A stretch of 64,000 nucleotides of DNA, taken from assembly GCF_002923755.1 (NCBI RefSeq), contig NZ_PGFZ01000005.1, forward strand, positions 188,743 to 252,742, in the 5' to 3' direction. This DNA comes from Methylovulum psychrotolerans (GTDB lineage Bacteria > Pseudomonadota > Gammaproteobacteria > Methylococcales > Methylomonadaceae). This document shows positions 36,976 to 46,239 of the stretch, piece by piece. Both the position numbers and the translations under genes were made by a program. The notes beneath the pieces were generated by a model, which was not told where the DNA came from, made no database searches, and saw only the letters and a program-made list of their open reading frames with translations. Numbering within the stretch: the first letter of the stretch is position 1; every line of letters begins with the position of its first letter.

Positions 36976-37976
36976 TGATTATTTTGTTTCTGCTGGTGCT
37001 GGCGTTCTTTGCGGCAGTGGGGTTAACGGGATGGTTGCGCCGTTATGCCCTTGCCAGCCATCTTATTGACATTCCGAATGCGCGTAGTTCCCATACCCTG
37101 CCTACACCGCGTGGTGGTGGCTTGGCCATTGTGGCGGTTTTTCTCGCCAGTCTGCCGATTTTTTATGCGGTAGGGGATTTGCCTTGGGTGGATGTTGCGG
37201 CATTTGTGGGTGCGGGGGGGCTAGTCGCCAGCGTGGGTTTTTTGGATGACCGTGGCCATGTCTCGGTGCGTTGGCGGTTGTTGGCGCATTTTCTGGCCGC
37301 CGCTTGGGTGTTGTGGTGTTTAGGCGGTATGCCCGCCTTGATCGTTACCGATAGCATCTGGGTGCGGGGCTTGTTGACAGGGGCAGGGCTGTTTTATCTG
37401 GTTTGGTTGCTAAACCTGTACAATTTTATGGATGGCATTGACGGTTTGGCGGGCTTGGAGGCGTTTAGCGTTTGTCTCGGCGGTGCGCTGTTATATGGAA
37501 CTGGCGGACATTCCGGCCTCTTGTTGGTATTGGCGGCGGCGGTGGCGGGGTTCTTATATTGGAACCTGCCGCCCGCAAAGATATTTATGGGGGATGGCGG
37601 CAGTGGCTTTTTAGGGATAGTATTAGGTATTTTTTCCCTTCAGGCAGCGTGGGTCTCACCGCAATTTTTTTGGAGTTGGTTGATTTTGCTGGGTGTTTTT
37701 ATTGTTGACGCAACTTGGACGCTGTTGCGCCGTTGGTGTCAGGGAGATAAGGTTTATCAGGCGCACCGTAGCCACGCCTACCAGTATGCCGCCCGTGCTT
37801 ATGGCCATCGGCTTGTCTCCTTGGTGGTGATGGCCATTAATGTCCTGTGGCTGTTGCCGATCGCCCTTTGGGTAAGCAGTGGTTTGTCGGCAGGTTTTGG
37901 TTTAGCTTTGGCTTATATTCCGCTATTGGGGTTGGCCGTGGTTTTTAAGGCAGGCGCTAAGGAAGGGGGCGGGTGA
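36972..37976 (+). CDS. Undecaprenyl-phosphate HexNAc-1-phosphate transferase (WecA/WbpL-like)
   Basis: 334 residues with about ten membrane helices. Motifs of the MraY/WecA family: PNARSSHTLPTPRGGGLAIV, FLDDRGHVSVRWRL (acidic pair), NLYNFMDGIDGLAGLEA and FMGDGGSGFLG, then a C-terminal basic loop RRWCQGDKVYQAHRSHAYQ. Starts glycan assembly by putting a HexNAc-1-P on undecaprenyl phosphate at the inner face of the membrane. The short form and the partner genes resemble WbpL of Pseudomonas. Overlaps its neighbours on both sides. Confidence 0.9.
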   Translation: MMIILFLLVLAFFAAVGLTGWLRRYALASHLIDIPNARSSHTLPTPRGGGLAIVAVFLASLPIFYAVGDLPWVDVAAFVGAGGLVASVGFLDDRGHVSVRWRLLAHFLAAAWVLWCLGGMPALIVTDSIWVRGLLTGAGLFYLVWLLNLYNFMDGIDGLAGLEAFSVCLGGALLYGTGGHSGLLLVLAAAVAGFLYWNLPPAKIFMGDGGSGFLGIVLGIFSLQAAWVSPQFFWSWLILLGVFIVDATWTLLRRWCQGDKVYQAHRSHAYQYAARAYGHRLVSLVVMAINVLWLLPIALWVSSGLSAGFGLALAYIPLLGLAVVFKAGAKEGGG

Positions 37977-39979
37977 AAGCACGGATAGCGAATTGGTTTA
38001 CGGGGCTGCCCAGAGCAAAAAAGGCGAGTATCCTTATCGGCATTGATGTGGTGTTCGCCATATTGGCTTTATGGCTGGCGTTTTCTTTGCGTTGGGGGTA
38101 CTGGTATGAACCTATGGGTGACGAAAGGTATTTGTTTATTGCCGCACCCTTTATTGCCGTGCCTATTTTTATCCGCTTAGGCCTTTATCATGCTATTGTC
38201 AGGTATATAGAGGTCAGGGCATTAGGGACGATTGTCCAGGCGACGGCATTATACGCGCTGATTTTTGCCTTTGTCATTTACCAATCCAGCATCCCTAACA
38301 TTCCCCGCACGGTCGCGCCTTTGAATGGGGTGCTGATGTTGCTGTTGGTGGGGGGGAGCCGGTTTGTTGCCCGCTGGTGGTTGTCGGACATTTATGTGCG
38401 TTTGCCGGGTATCCACCATCCGGTGCGTTGCCAGAAAAAGAATGTCGTGATTTATGGTGCGGGCAGTGCCGGTGTGCAATTGGCGGCGGCTTTGATGCAT
38501 GGCCGCGAATATAATCCGGTGGCGTTTATTGATGATAATGGTTTGCTGCACAGGCAAAAAATTAATGGTATAAGAATTTATCCGCCGGGATTGTTAGCTC
38601 AGCTTATTAGCCGTTTTCGGGTGTCGGACATTTTGTTGGCGATGCCTTCAGTGAGCCGGACACGCCGTAGCGAGATTATCCGCCTGTTGGAGCCGCACGC
38701 CGTCCATGTCCGAACTATGCCCGGTTTAGCGGATATTGCCCAAGGCAAAGTCACTTTCGACACCTTGCAGGAAGTCGATATTGCCGATTTGCTAGGGCGC
38801 TACTGTGTAGACCCTGATCCGGCCTTAATCCGGGCGACGATTAGCGGCAAAGTGGTGATGGTCACAGGGGCGGGCGGTTCGATTGCGTCGGAATTATGCC
38901 GACAAATTATTGCCCTTAAGCCCAAGGCGTTAATTCTCTTAGAAATATGTGAGTTCGCCTTGTATTCGATAGAAAAAGAGTTGCAGCATCTGCTGGTAGC
39001 AGGTGGTGAGGCGGTTGAGTTGGTTGCCGTGTTGGGGTCGGTGCGTGACCGCGCACGGGTTGAGCAAGTATGTAAGGCTTTTCAGGTGCAGACGCTTTAC
39101 CATACCGCAGGCTATAAGCATGTGCCGATGGTGGAAAGGAATCCCGGCGAGGCGGTTTGGAATAATGTTTTCGGCACTTTATATACCGCACAAGCCGCCG
39201 TTGCCGCGCAAGTGGAAAAATTCGTCCTGATTTCGACCGATAAGGCAGTCAGGCCGACCAATACCATGGGGGCGACCAAGCGTTTTGCCGAATTGATTTT
39301 GCAGGCCCTAAGCCTTAGCCTTGTGGATACTGGGCAAACCTGTTTTACGATGGTGCGCTTTGGCAATGTCTTGGATTCGTCCGGTTCGGTAGTGCCGTTG
39401 TTTAGGGAGCAAATTGCGCGTGGCGGGCCGGTGACCGTGACGGATGAGCGGGTGATCCGCTATTTTATGACCATTCCCGAAGCCGCCCAGCTAGTGATCC
39501 AGGCGGCGGCCATGGGGCAGGGCGGTGATGTCTTTGTTTTGGACATGGGCGAACCCGTGCGTATCATGGACTTGGCTAAGCGCATGATTCATTTAAGCGG
39601 CTTGCAAATAAAAGACGATGCGCATCCTGATGGCGAAATTGAGATCAGTTTGGTCGGCTTAAGGCCGGGCGAGAAATTATATGAGGAATTGCTGATCGGC
39701 GATCATGTGACTGAAACCAGCCATCCGAGGATTATGCGGGCGAAAGAACCGATTATTGCTTGGGCTGAATTGCAAGCCTTGCTTGCCGCCCTAGAAGTGG
39801 CGAATACGGCGGGTGACTATCGGCAGGTCAGGGCGGTTTTACAGGAAGCGGTCACCGGTTTTGTGCCACAATGTGCGATTAATGATGTGTTATGGCAAAA
39901 AAATGCCTCGCCAGCCTGTTCTGAGCAGCTATTTCGGGCAAAAAAAAACCTTCCGCCGCTTGAAGCGGGGGAAGGCTGA
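37973..39979 (+). CDS. Membrane-bound UDP-HexNAc 4,6-dehydratase (WbpM/PglF-like)
   Basis: 668 residues, GTG start overlapping the previous stop. Four N-terminal helices (to ~130), a first Rossmann domain (VVIYGAGSAGVQLAAAL near 155) and the catalytic SDR domain (VMVTGAGGSIASELCRQIIA near 294), with FVLISTDKAVRPTNTMGATK, in which Met replaces the usual Tyr as in other large dehydratases. Converts UDP-GlcNAc to its 4-keto-6-deoxy form, feeding the neighbouring epimerase. The C-terminal end (LPPLEAGEG) overlaps a terminator hairpin that serves the opposite strand. Confidence 0.92.
   Translation: MKARIANWFTGLPRAKKASILIGIDVVFAILALWLAFSLRWGYWYEPMGDERYLFIAAPFIAVPIFIRLGLYHAIVRYIEVRALGTIVQATALYALIFAFVIYQSSIPNIPRTVAPLNGVLMLLLVGGSRFVARWWLSDIYVRLPGIHHPVRCQKKNVVIYGAGSAGVQLAAALMHGREYNPVAFIDDNGLLHRQKINGIRIYPPGLLAQLISRFRVSDILLAMPSVSRTRRSEIIRLLEPHAVHVRTMPGLADIAQGKVTFDTLQEVDIADLLGRYCVDPDPALIRATISGKVVMVTGAGGSIASELCRQIIALKPKALILLEICEFALYSIEKELQHLLVAGGEAVELVAVLGSVRDRARVEQVCKAFQVQTLYHTAGYKHVPMVERNPGEAVWNNVFGTLYTAQAAVAAQVEKFVLISTDKAVRPTNTMGATKRFAELILQALSLSLVDTGQTCFTMVRFGNVLDSSGSVVPLFREQIARGGPVTVTDERVIRYFMTIPEAAQLVIQAAAMGQGGDVFVLDMGEPVRIMDLAKRMIHLSGLQIKDDAHPDGEIEISLVGLRPGEKLYEELLIGDHVTETSHPRIMRAKEPIIAWAELQALLAALEVANTAGDYRQVRAVLQEAVTGFVPQCAINDVLWQKNASPACSEQLFRAKKNLPPLEAGEG
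39941..39976 (-). terminator. Terminator for the minus-strand small membrane protein gene
   Basis: CCTTCCGCCGCTT and GAAGCGGGGGAAGG pair (one mismatch) and, read on the minus strand, are followed by nine T. The T tract lies on the side expected for transcription coming from 40208. It may act in part for the plus-strand operon as well. Confidence 0.75.
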
Positions 39980-40055
39980 AAATCCAAGCAGAAGATTATG
40001 AGGAGTTGCTGCTTGAGAGGTATAACACCAGGAGGTTGTTAATCGGTTCTTACCC

Positions 40056-40208
40056 TCAGCCTTTTAGCTGGGTGCGCATCGCAATGTTGCTGAAAATGGC
40101 GGCAACGGCGAACAATACGGTTGAAAAAATGAATTGGCCGGAAATGAAACTCCAAATACCGCCAATAAACAATAAGCCTATGATGATGTCTCTCTTCACG
40201 ATGTTCAT
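40056..40208 (-). CDS. Small membrane protein, 50 residues
   Basis: Reads MNIVKRDIIIGLLFIGGIWS then a second hydrophobic stretch FSTVLFAVAAIFSNIAM and a basic end RTQLKG. Two helices, possibly one hairpin. The start is preceded by TAGGAC with 8-base spacing, and the stop is followed ~80 bases on by a clear minus-strand terminator, so it looks like a complete single-gene unit. Not recognised; it may be linked to envelope or exopolysaccharide functions only by position. Confidence 0.6.
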   Translation of the reverse strand: MNIVKRDIIIGLLFIGGIWSFISGQFIFSTVLFAVAAIFSNIAMRTQLKG

Positions 40209-40499
40209 TGCTAAAGTCCTATAAGATATTAAAAAACTTTATACAGTGTAAGGGTTAGTGGCTACCGGGTGGGGCTTTTCACTGCTTTGATGCTTACTAT
40301 ACAGGGATAAAGTTTAGATACAATATACCAAATAATGAATGGATTGCTTTTATTTGAGAAACAATAAAGAAAGTCAATATTTTCTTGATAGAATAACCGG
40401 GCATTTACTAAATTTATAAACACGTTTCGTGAAAATGGCTCCGCCGCACGCTAGTCAGCTGGCGAGTCGGGGGTATTTTGATGATATTGAGGACATGAA
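40209..40499. other. Divergent intergenic region
   Basis: 291 bases between the minus-strand small membrane protein gene and the LysR gene. AT-rich in the middle with no gene seen. Should hold both promoters, which cannot be placed precisely. Confidence 0.4.
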
Positions 40500-41408
40500 G
40501 TGGACAAGTTAACCAGTATGAATGTTTTTGTTCGGGTCGCCAAAGCCGGAAGCTTTGCGGGTGGCGCGCGCGAATTGGGAATCTCTAGGGCGATGGCGAC
40601 CAAGCACATTATGCAGCTTGAAGGCAGCTTAGGGACACGGCTGTTTAACCGGACTACCCGCAGTTTAAGTCTGACCGATGTCGGCGCGTCTTATCTTGAG
40701 CGTTGCCAGCAAGTGTTGCTGGACGTTGAGGAAATGGAGTCGGCGGTGACGCATCTGCAAACCGAGCCGCGCGGGGTGTTAAAAATCAGCGCCCCGCCGG
40801 TGATTGGGGCTAGCCATATCACCCGGGCCATTTCCGAGTTTTTGAAAATACATTCTGATTTGACGGTGGATTTGATATTACAAAGCAGTCCGGGGGATCT
40901 GATTGACGAGGGCATTGATGTCGCCATTTATCTGGGGGTGCTGGATGACACCAGTATGGTGGCAAGAAAACTCGCCAGTTCCTCAATGGTTGTCTGTGCT
41001 TCCCCGGCCTATCTGGAACGTTACGGTGTCCCGAAAACGCCCGAAGACCTGCTGGACCATAGTTGTCTCGTAAATTGGGCCAGTTCGCCGCGCAATAAAT
41101 GGCAATTTAAAGGCGAATCGGGGCATACCATTATCACGGTGTCGGGACGGATGCAGGCGAATGTTGCCGATGCCATCCGCGTCGCCGCCATTGATGGTTT
41201 AGGACTGGTGATGCTGGCCTCTTATGTAGTTGGCCGAGATATTGAAAAAGGTAAATTGAAAGCTGTCTTGGAAAATTACACCTTACCGCCTTTGGATATT
41301 CATGCGGTTTATCCGCACCGCAAGTATTTGTCTGCGAAAGTCCGGCGGTTTCTGGATTTTTTACAGGAATGGTTAGGGCCGCAAGTGACGATGCCCGGTT
41401 CGGAATAA
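40500..41408 (+). CDS. LysR-family transcriptional regulator
   Basis: 302 residues, GTG start behind GAGGACATGAA (AGGA). N-terminal winged helix-turn-helix: MNVFVRVAKAGSFAGGAREL then GTRLFNRTTRSLSLTDVG; substrate-binding domain from ~90 (GVLKISAPPVIGASHITRAI). The CrgA/PecT-like subgroup usually has a pseudo-palindromic target and often regulates a divergently read gene. Here no divergent enzyme gene is next to it except the small membrane protein. Ligand unknown. Confidence 0.9.
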   Translation: MDKLTSMNVFVRVAKAGSFAGGARELGISRAMATKHIMQLEGSLGTRLFNRTTRSLSLTDVGASYLERCQQVLLDVEEMESAVTHLQTEPRGVLKISAPPVIGASHITRAISEFLKIHSDLTVDLILQSSPGDLIDEGIDVAIYLGVLDDTSMVARKLASSSMVVCASPAYLERYGVPKTPEDLLDHSCLVNWASSPRNKWQFKGESGHTIITVSGRMQANVADAIRVAAIDGLGLVMLASYVVGRDIEKGKLKAVLENYTLPPLDIHAVYPHRKYLSAKVRRFLDFLQEWLGPQVTMPGSE

Positions 41409-41451
41409 GCCCCAAAAAGTCTGGCTTGGCTGGGCAAAAGGGGGGCTTATT
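41404..41451. terminator. Possible hairpin terminator after the LysR gene
   Basis: AATAAGCCCC (41404-41413, includes the stop codon) pairs perfectly with GGGGCTTATT (41442-41451). Only a weak T tract follows. Confidence 0.4.
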
Positions 41452-41605
41452 CTGGGCTTTCGCAGTAGATTGCTTTGACCGTGACCGTTTGAATGCGATA
41501 ATAGGCGGACTTGTCACCGACAACCCCGTGTTTTAGCCATTATTTAACGGCTGAAAGTCTTGCCATGTTATGAGTGGTCAGATTAACCTACTTACTGAAC
41601 GGTCA

Positions 41606-41998
41606 ATGATAAAAAATCTATCCCCACTCCAGGCCTGGGACTTATTGCAACAGCAGCCTTCTGCTGTACTGATTGATGTCAGGACAAAAATTGAACACAC
41701 ATTTATCGGACATCCCTTAGGTGCAGTTCATATTGCCTGGAAAGAGCTGCCTGGTTGGCTACTGAATCCTGAATTTGTCCCTCTGGTCATTGAAGCGGTG
41801 CCTGATCGGAATACCCCCGTTTTGTTATTGTGCCGTAGCGGACAGCGTTCGTTGGAGGCCGCGCACGCTTTGCAACAGATTGGCTATACCCAGCTTATTA
41901 ATATTGAAGGTGGTTTTGAAGGGCCACTGGACAGCGATAAGCACCGTAATACGCTTGACGGTTGGCGGTTTCATGGCCTGCCGTGGCAACAGAGTTAA
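41606..41998 (+). CDS. Rhodanese-like sulfurtransferase
   Basis: 130 residues from the ATG at 41606; an in-frame start at 41570 adds 12. Single rhodanese domain: SAVLIDVRTKIEHTFIGH, then the active-site loop CRSGQRS with its Cys in LLLCRSGQRSLEAA, and GFEGPLDSDKHRN. Small single-domain forms move sulfane sulfur to acceptor proteins or cyanide. The C-terminal part GWRFHGLPWQQ is typical of a group found in gammaproteobacteria. Not linked to sulfur genes here; a terminator follows and typA begins a new unit. Confidence 0.88.
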   Translation: MIKNLSPLQAWDLLQQQPSAVLIDVRTKIEHTFIGHPLGAVHIAWKELPGWLLNPEFVPLVIEAVPDRNTPVLLLCRSGQRSLEAAHALQQIGYTQLINIEGGFEGPLDSDKHRNTLDGWRFHGLPWQQS

Positions 41999-42023
41999 GC
42001 TAAAAACGCCCTGTTTTATAAGC

Positions 42024-42056
42024 CAGGGACGCTGCCATTGCGTCCCTGCGTTTTTG
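42024..42056 (+). terminator. Rho-independent terminator
   Basis: CAGGGACGC (42024-42032), loop TGCCATT, GCGTCCCTG (42040-42048), then CGTTTTT. Ends the rhodanese gene. Confidence 0.88.
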
Positions 42057-42163
42057 CGTTTCACACATTTATGGCTAACCGCCATCTTTTTACCTAACAC
42101 ACTAAGCCAGACCTTGTTTTTGTCGGGCCACCCTGTTTATTTTTAACCCCCAGAGTACACAAA

Positions 42164-43975
42164 GTGATTGATAAATTAAGAAATATAGCCATTATTGCCC
42201 ACGTTGACCATGGTAAGACCACGTTGGTTGATAAGTTGCTGCAACAGTCGGGCACCTTCGCCGCGCATACGAAAGTGACCGAGCGGATGATGGATTCCAA
42301 CGATATTGAAAAAGAACGTGGCATCACCATTCTGGCAAAGAACACCGCCTTGGATTGGAACGGCTATCACATCAATATTGTTGACACCCCTGGCCATGCC
42401 GATTTTGGCGGTGAAGTCGAGCGCGTTTTGTCAATGGTGGATTCGGTTTTGTTGTTAGTCGATGCGGTTGACGGCCCCATGCCACAAACCCGTTTCGTTA
42501 CCCAAAAAGCCTTTGCTTTAGGCCTAAAACCTATCGTGGTCATCAATAAGATTGACCGTCCGGGCGCACGCCCTGATTGGGTTGTCGATCAAACCTTCGA
42601 CTTGTTCGACCGTTTGGGCGCGACCGACGAGCAACTGGATTTCCCTATCGTCTTTGCTTCGGCCATTAATGGTTATGCGGGTTTGGAACACACCATTACG
42701 GGTGGTGACATGACCCCTTTGTTTGAAACCATCGTCGCCAAAGTCAGCCCGCCGCCTGTTGATATTGACGGCCCATTCCAAATGCAGGTGTCCAGTCTCG
42801 ATTACAACACTTATGTGGGCGTTATTGGGGTAGGCCGTATCCAACGCGGCAGTATTAAAGCTAACCAACCGTTGACCATTATCAACCGTGAAGGTGTCGA
42901 ACGTAAGGGCCGTATGCTGCAAATTTTCGGCTTTCATGGCTTGGAGCGTGTTGAAGTGTCCGAAGCGCGTGCCGGTGATATTATTGCCTTTGCCGGTATT
43001 GAAAAGCTGGAAATTTCTGACACCATCTGCCATCCTGATAAGGTGGAAATCATGCCGCCATTGTCGGTGGATGAGCCTACCGTGACCATGACCTTTCAAG
43101 TCAACAACTCACCTTTTGCAGGCAAAGAAGGCAAGTTTGTCACAACCCGGCAAATCCGTGACCGGTTGGATAAGGAATTGCAACATAACGTCGCTTTAAA
43201 AGTCGAAGACACTGCTGACCCTGATAAATTTAAAGTGTCAGGCCGTGGCGAATTGCATTTGTCCGTCTTGATTGAGAACATGCGCCGCGAAGGTTTTGAA
43301 ATGGGCGTCTCCCGTCCAGAAGTTATCATCAAAGAAATTGACGGTAAAAAATGTGAGCCTTTCGAAATGGTTACCATTGAAGTGGAAGAAATCCACCAAG
43401 GTACCATTATGGAGAAATTGGGCGAGCGTAAAGGCGATTTGACCAATATGGTTCCCGATGGCAAAGGCCGGATCCGTTTGGAGTACATGATGCCATCACG
43501 CGGTTTGATTGGTTTCCAAACCGAATTTATGACGGCAACCTCAGGCTCTGGCTTGCTCTATCATGTGTTTGACCATTACGGCCCGATGAAAGCGGGTGAG
43601 GTGGGCAGCCGTTTGCGGGGCGTGATGATTTCAATGGTTGCGGGTAAGGCCGTCACCTATTCGTTGCATCCTTTACAGGAACGCGGCGAATTGTTATTGG
43701 TCAATGGCGATGAAGTTTACGAAGGTATGCTGGTGGGCTTGCATTCGCGCAGTAATGACTTATGCGTCAACCCTTGCAAACCGAAACAATTGACTAACGT
43801 CCGCGCTTCAGGCACGGATGAAAGCTTAGTATTGGCACGGATTCAAAAAATGACCTTGGAACAAGCGTTGGAATTTATTGCCGAAGACGAACTGGTGGAA
43901 GTGACCCCTAAATCCATCCGTCTGCGCAAGAAGTTTTTGACAGAAAACGAGCGTAAGCGGGCGGCTAAGGGTTAA
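42164..43975 (+). CDS. typA: Ribosome-associated GTPase TypA/BipA
   Basis: 603 residues, GTG start after ACACAAA. Translational GTPase: G1 [16 protein letters not shown]2 region [11 protein letters not shown]3 [16 protein letters not shown]4 [10 protein letters not shown], then EF-G-like domains and the BipA-specific C-terminus with [20 protein letters not shown] and [19 protein letters not shown]. Assists 50S assembly and stress or cold growth. It stands alone between two hairpins. Confidence 0.97.
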   Translation: MIDKLRNIAIIAHVDHGKTTLVDKLLQQSGTFAAHTKVTERMMDSNDIEKERGITILAKNTALDWNGYHINIVDTPGHADFGGEVERVLSMVDSVLLLVDAVDGPMPQTRFVTQKAFALGLKPIVVINKIDRPGARPDWVVDQTFDLFDRLGATDEQLDFPIVFASAINGYAGLEHTITGGDMTPLFETIVAKVSPPPVDIDGPFQMQVSSLDYNTYVGVIGVGRIQRGSIKANQPLTIINREGVERKGRMLQIFGFHGLERVEVSEARAGDIIAFAGIEKLEISDTICHPDKVEIMPPLSVDEPTVTMTFQVNNSPFAGKEGKFVTTRQIRDRLDKELQHNVALKVEDTADPDKFKVSGRGELHLSVLIENMRREGFEMGVSRPEVIIKEIDGKKCEPFEMVTIEVEEIHQGTIMEKLGERKGDLTNMVPDGKGRIRLEYMMPSRGLIGFQTEFMTATSGSGLLYHVFDHYGPMKAGEVGSRLRGVMISMVAGKAVTYSLHPLQERGELLLVNGDEVYEGMLVGLHSRSNDLCVNPCKPKQLTNVRASGTDESLVLARIQKMTLEQALEFIAEDELVEVTPKSIRLRKKFLTENERKRAAKG

Positions 43976-43996
43976 GGTTTCTTAGGGCAACCAGAT

Positions 43997-44028
43997 ACGG
44001 ATAACAGGCTTTTGCTGCTGTTATCCGT
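43997..44028. terminator. 11-bp perfect hairpin after typA
   Basis: ACGGATAACAG (43997-44007) and CTGTTATCCGT (44018-44028) with a 10-base loop. No clean T tract, so strength is uncertain. Confidence 0.45.
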
Positions 44029-44119
44029 TGTTAGCTGTTCGTCTGGAAGCGATAGAGTTTTGAGCTTGTCGATTGATGTCTAAACGTTCAAGCTGGCTTA
44101 AATATTATGGGGTGTTTTT

Positions 44120-44614
44120 ATGGTTCATCACATTTCAAGAACTCGCGGCCCAGGTGGAGTTGCGCGAGATTTCTTTTGGTATATTTCCAATGACAAGCTG
44201 ATTATTCAAAAAATATCCAGTGATCGTAATGCAGATGGTCGATTGTATATCGGAAATAATTGGGCTAATCAAGGCAAACGATGTTTTACGAAAGATGAAA
44301 TTTCTGCCGCTCTTTATTGGTTGCTAGGCCGATTTGGGGGTGCAGATTTTCCGCTTGCAAACAATGTGGAACAGCTTAGAAATGGAGCGGAAATAGATGG
44401 TTTTGGCGTGGCCTTGTATAGAGTAAATCGGAATGTCTACTATGCCCAAGGATCAAGCTATTTAGGGGTTGTGTTAGAGCATTTTGGTATTTTGATATTT
44501 GTACGGACAGCACCTACGATAGCTTGGAGATTTGCCGATTCTTATGCTGCACCATATCACAATGCCGCATCTATTGCTGATCGTGTAAATGAGTGCTTTA
44601 CAACAGGTAATTGA
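44120..44614 (+). CDS. Hypothetical protein
   Basis: 164 residues, ATG after TATGGGGTGTTTTT. Mixed alpha/beta: RGPGGVARDFFWYISNDK, then KRCFTKDEISAALYWLLG and a C-terminal LIFVRTAPTIAWRFADSYAA. No signal peptide or catalytic motif recognised. It is AT-richer than typA and the his genes, and comes just before a small antitoxin-like gene, so it could be the toxin half of a pair, but no toxin fold is evident. The stop is 25 bases before the next ATG. Confidence 0.6.
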   Translation: MVHHISRTRGPGGVARDFFWYISNDKLIIQKISSDRNADGRLYIGNNWANQGKRCFTKDEISAALYWLLGRFGGADFPLANNVEQLRNGAEIDGFGVALYRVNRNVYYAQGSSYLGVVLEHFGILIFVRTAPTIAWRFADSYAAPYHNAASIADRVNECFTTGN

Positions 44615-44639
44615 CCTATATTAAGTTATCAATGAGCTT

Positions 44640-44816
44640 ATGGAATTTTCCGAATTGCTTGAAGAATTTTTAGCTGATCAGTGGGATAAGGAAATTGAGG
44701 CTGATATTTTAGCGGGTCGTTTAGATGCTGCTGGCAAACGGGCTGATAGTGACTTTGTTGCAGGTCGAGTAATTCCGCTTGATGCCCTTGGCATTGAGCG
44801 CAAGGACGGCAGGTAA
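44640..44816 (+). CDS. Small antitoxin-like protein
   Basis: 58 residues: MEFSELLEEFLADQWDKEIE, ADILAGRLDAAGKRADSDF, VAGRVIPLDALGIERKDGR. The pattern ...EIEADILAGRLDA...AxxDFxAGRxxPL is known from small proteins encoded beside RelE/ParE-like or HTH toxins and is read here as an antitoxin-type solitary gene. Weak RBS (ATCAATGAGCTT). Partner may be the gene before it. It lies 110 bases before hisB, in the same direction. Confidence 0.55.
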   Translation: MEFSELLEEFLADQWDKEIEADILAGRLDAAGKRADSDFVAGRVIPLDALGIERKDGR

Positions 44817-44926
44817 AAACTATGACCGTAAAAGAACTGCAATTCTGTGTCTCTCTGTTTATTTGAAAATGTATATCTACATTTAAGCAAAAATTTAATT
44901 TATTGAAACCCAAAAACAATATAACC

Positions 44927-45520
44927 ATGACCCCACGCACCGCCACCGTCGAGCGCGACACGCTCGAAACCCAAATCAAAATCACCGTTAATCTGGATGG
45001 CACGGGTAAGGCCAGCTTTACCACGGGTGTGCCGTTCCTTGACCACATGCTTGACCAAATTGCCCGGCATGGCCTGATTGATATGGATATTGTCGCCCAC
45101 GGCGATTTGCAGATTGACGCGCACCATACCGTTGAAGATGTCGGCATTACCTTAGGGCAGGCCGTCGCTAAGGCGTTAGGTGACAAAAAAGGCATATACC
45201 GCTACGGACACGCGTACATCCCTTTGGATGAGGCGCTGTCACGGGTGGTGGTCGATTTCTCTGGCCGCCCCGGCTTGTTTTATAATGTCACGTTTACGCG
45301 TGGCATGATCGGCTCGTTTGATGTCGATTTGTTCCGGGAGTTTTTCCAAGGCTTTGTCAACCATGCCGGGGTGACCTTGCATATTGACAATCTGAAAGGC
45401 GTTAATGCCCATCATATTGCCGAAACCATTTTTAAAGCCATGGGCCGCGCATTGCGGATGGCGATGACTGCCGATGAGCGTATGGCGGGGATGATGCCGT
45501 CCACGAAAGGCACTCTTTGA
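44927..45520 (+). CDS. hisB: Imidazoleglycerol-phosphate dehydratase
   Basis: 197 residues from the ATG at 44927 (a TTG at 44903 would add 8). Monofunctional His[21 protein letters not shown] at the N-terminus, the two metal-binding His clusters [11 protein letters not shown] and [10 protein letters not shown], and [14 protein letters not shown]. Removes water from imidazole glycerol phosphate (histidine step 6). The first his gene seen here; hisG/D/C must be elsewhere. 20 bases to hisH. Confidence 0.96.
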   Translation: MTPRTATVERDTLETQIKITVNLDGTGKASFTTGVPFLDHMLDQIARHGLIDMDIVAHGDLQIDAHHTVEDVGITLGQAVAKALGDKKGIYRYGHAYIPLDEALSRVVVDFSGRPGLFYNVTFTRGMIGSFDVDLFREFFQGFVNHAGVTLHIDNLKGVNAHHIAETIFKAMGRALRMAMTADERMAGMMPSTKGTL

Positions 45521-45540
45521 TTTTTTACTGAGCATTATTT

Positions 45541-46176
45541 ATGTCTTCTGTTGCTGTTATTGATTACGGAATGGGCAATTTGCATTCGATTGCTAAAGCC
45601 TTACAACATGCCGACCCTAGCGTGGATGTGCAGATCAGCAGCACCGCCGCCGCTATTTTGCAGGCTGACCGTGTGGTGTTTCCCGGTGTTGGGGCGATGC
45701 GTGATTGTATGCTGGCCTTGAACGGATCAGGTTTGGCCGAGGTTATCCGGCAAGTTGCCAACACCAAGCCGTTGTTAGGCATTTGCTTGGGGATGCAGGC
45801 CTTGTTGACGGACAGTGCCGAAAATGGCCATACCGACGGTTTAGGTGTGTTTTCCGGCCATGTCGTGCGTTTTGCCGAAGGCTTAACGGATACTGACGGT
45901 GTCCGCCTGAAAATCCCGCATATGGGTTGGAATCAAGTCAGGCAACAGCCCCATGCTTTATGGCAGGGCATTGCCCAAGACAGCCGTTTTTATTTTGTCC
46001 ATAGTTATTATGCCCAGCCTGATGATGGTGCTATTGTGGCGGCGACTTGCGACTATCCCAATGCGTTTGCCTGTGCCTTGGCGCAGGATAATGTCTTTGC
46101 TGTACAATTCCACCCTGAAAAAAGCCAAACCGTTGGCTTGCAGTTGCTGAAAAACTTTTTGCATTGGGATGTCTAG
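45541..46176 (+). CDS. hisH: Imidazole glycerol phosphate synthase, glutamine amidotransferase subunit
   Basis: 211 residues. Class I amidotransferase: oxyanion/nucleophile loop GICLGMQAL with the catalytic Cys, and the His/Glu pair in VQFHPEKSQ. It makes ammonia that is channelled into HisF. VIDYGMGNLHSIAKAL at the start is typical. The paired cyclase gene hisF lies 1.5 kb on, beyond hisA and the two inserted genes. Confidence 0.96.
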   Translation: MSSVAVIDYGMGNLHSIAKALQHADPSVDVQISSTAAAILQADRVVFPGVGAMRDCMLALNGSGLAEVIRQVANTKPLLGICLGMQALLTDSAENGHTDGLGVFSGHVVRFAEGLTDTDGVRLKIPHMGWNQVRQQPHALWQGIAQDSRFYFVHSYYAQPDDGAIVAATCDYPNAFACALAQDNVFAVQFHPEKSQTVGLQLLKNFLHWDV

Positions 46177-46239
46177 TGGCGTGATGGCGCGTCATTTTTG
46201 CCTCTTTGTGCCTATTACCGTGTTGAGGATTTGCTTGTT

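Noticed and set aside
44638-45195. 185-codon minus-strand frame over hisB
   Set aside because: Mirror of hisB coding sequence, with no RBS or similarity.
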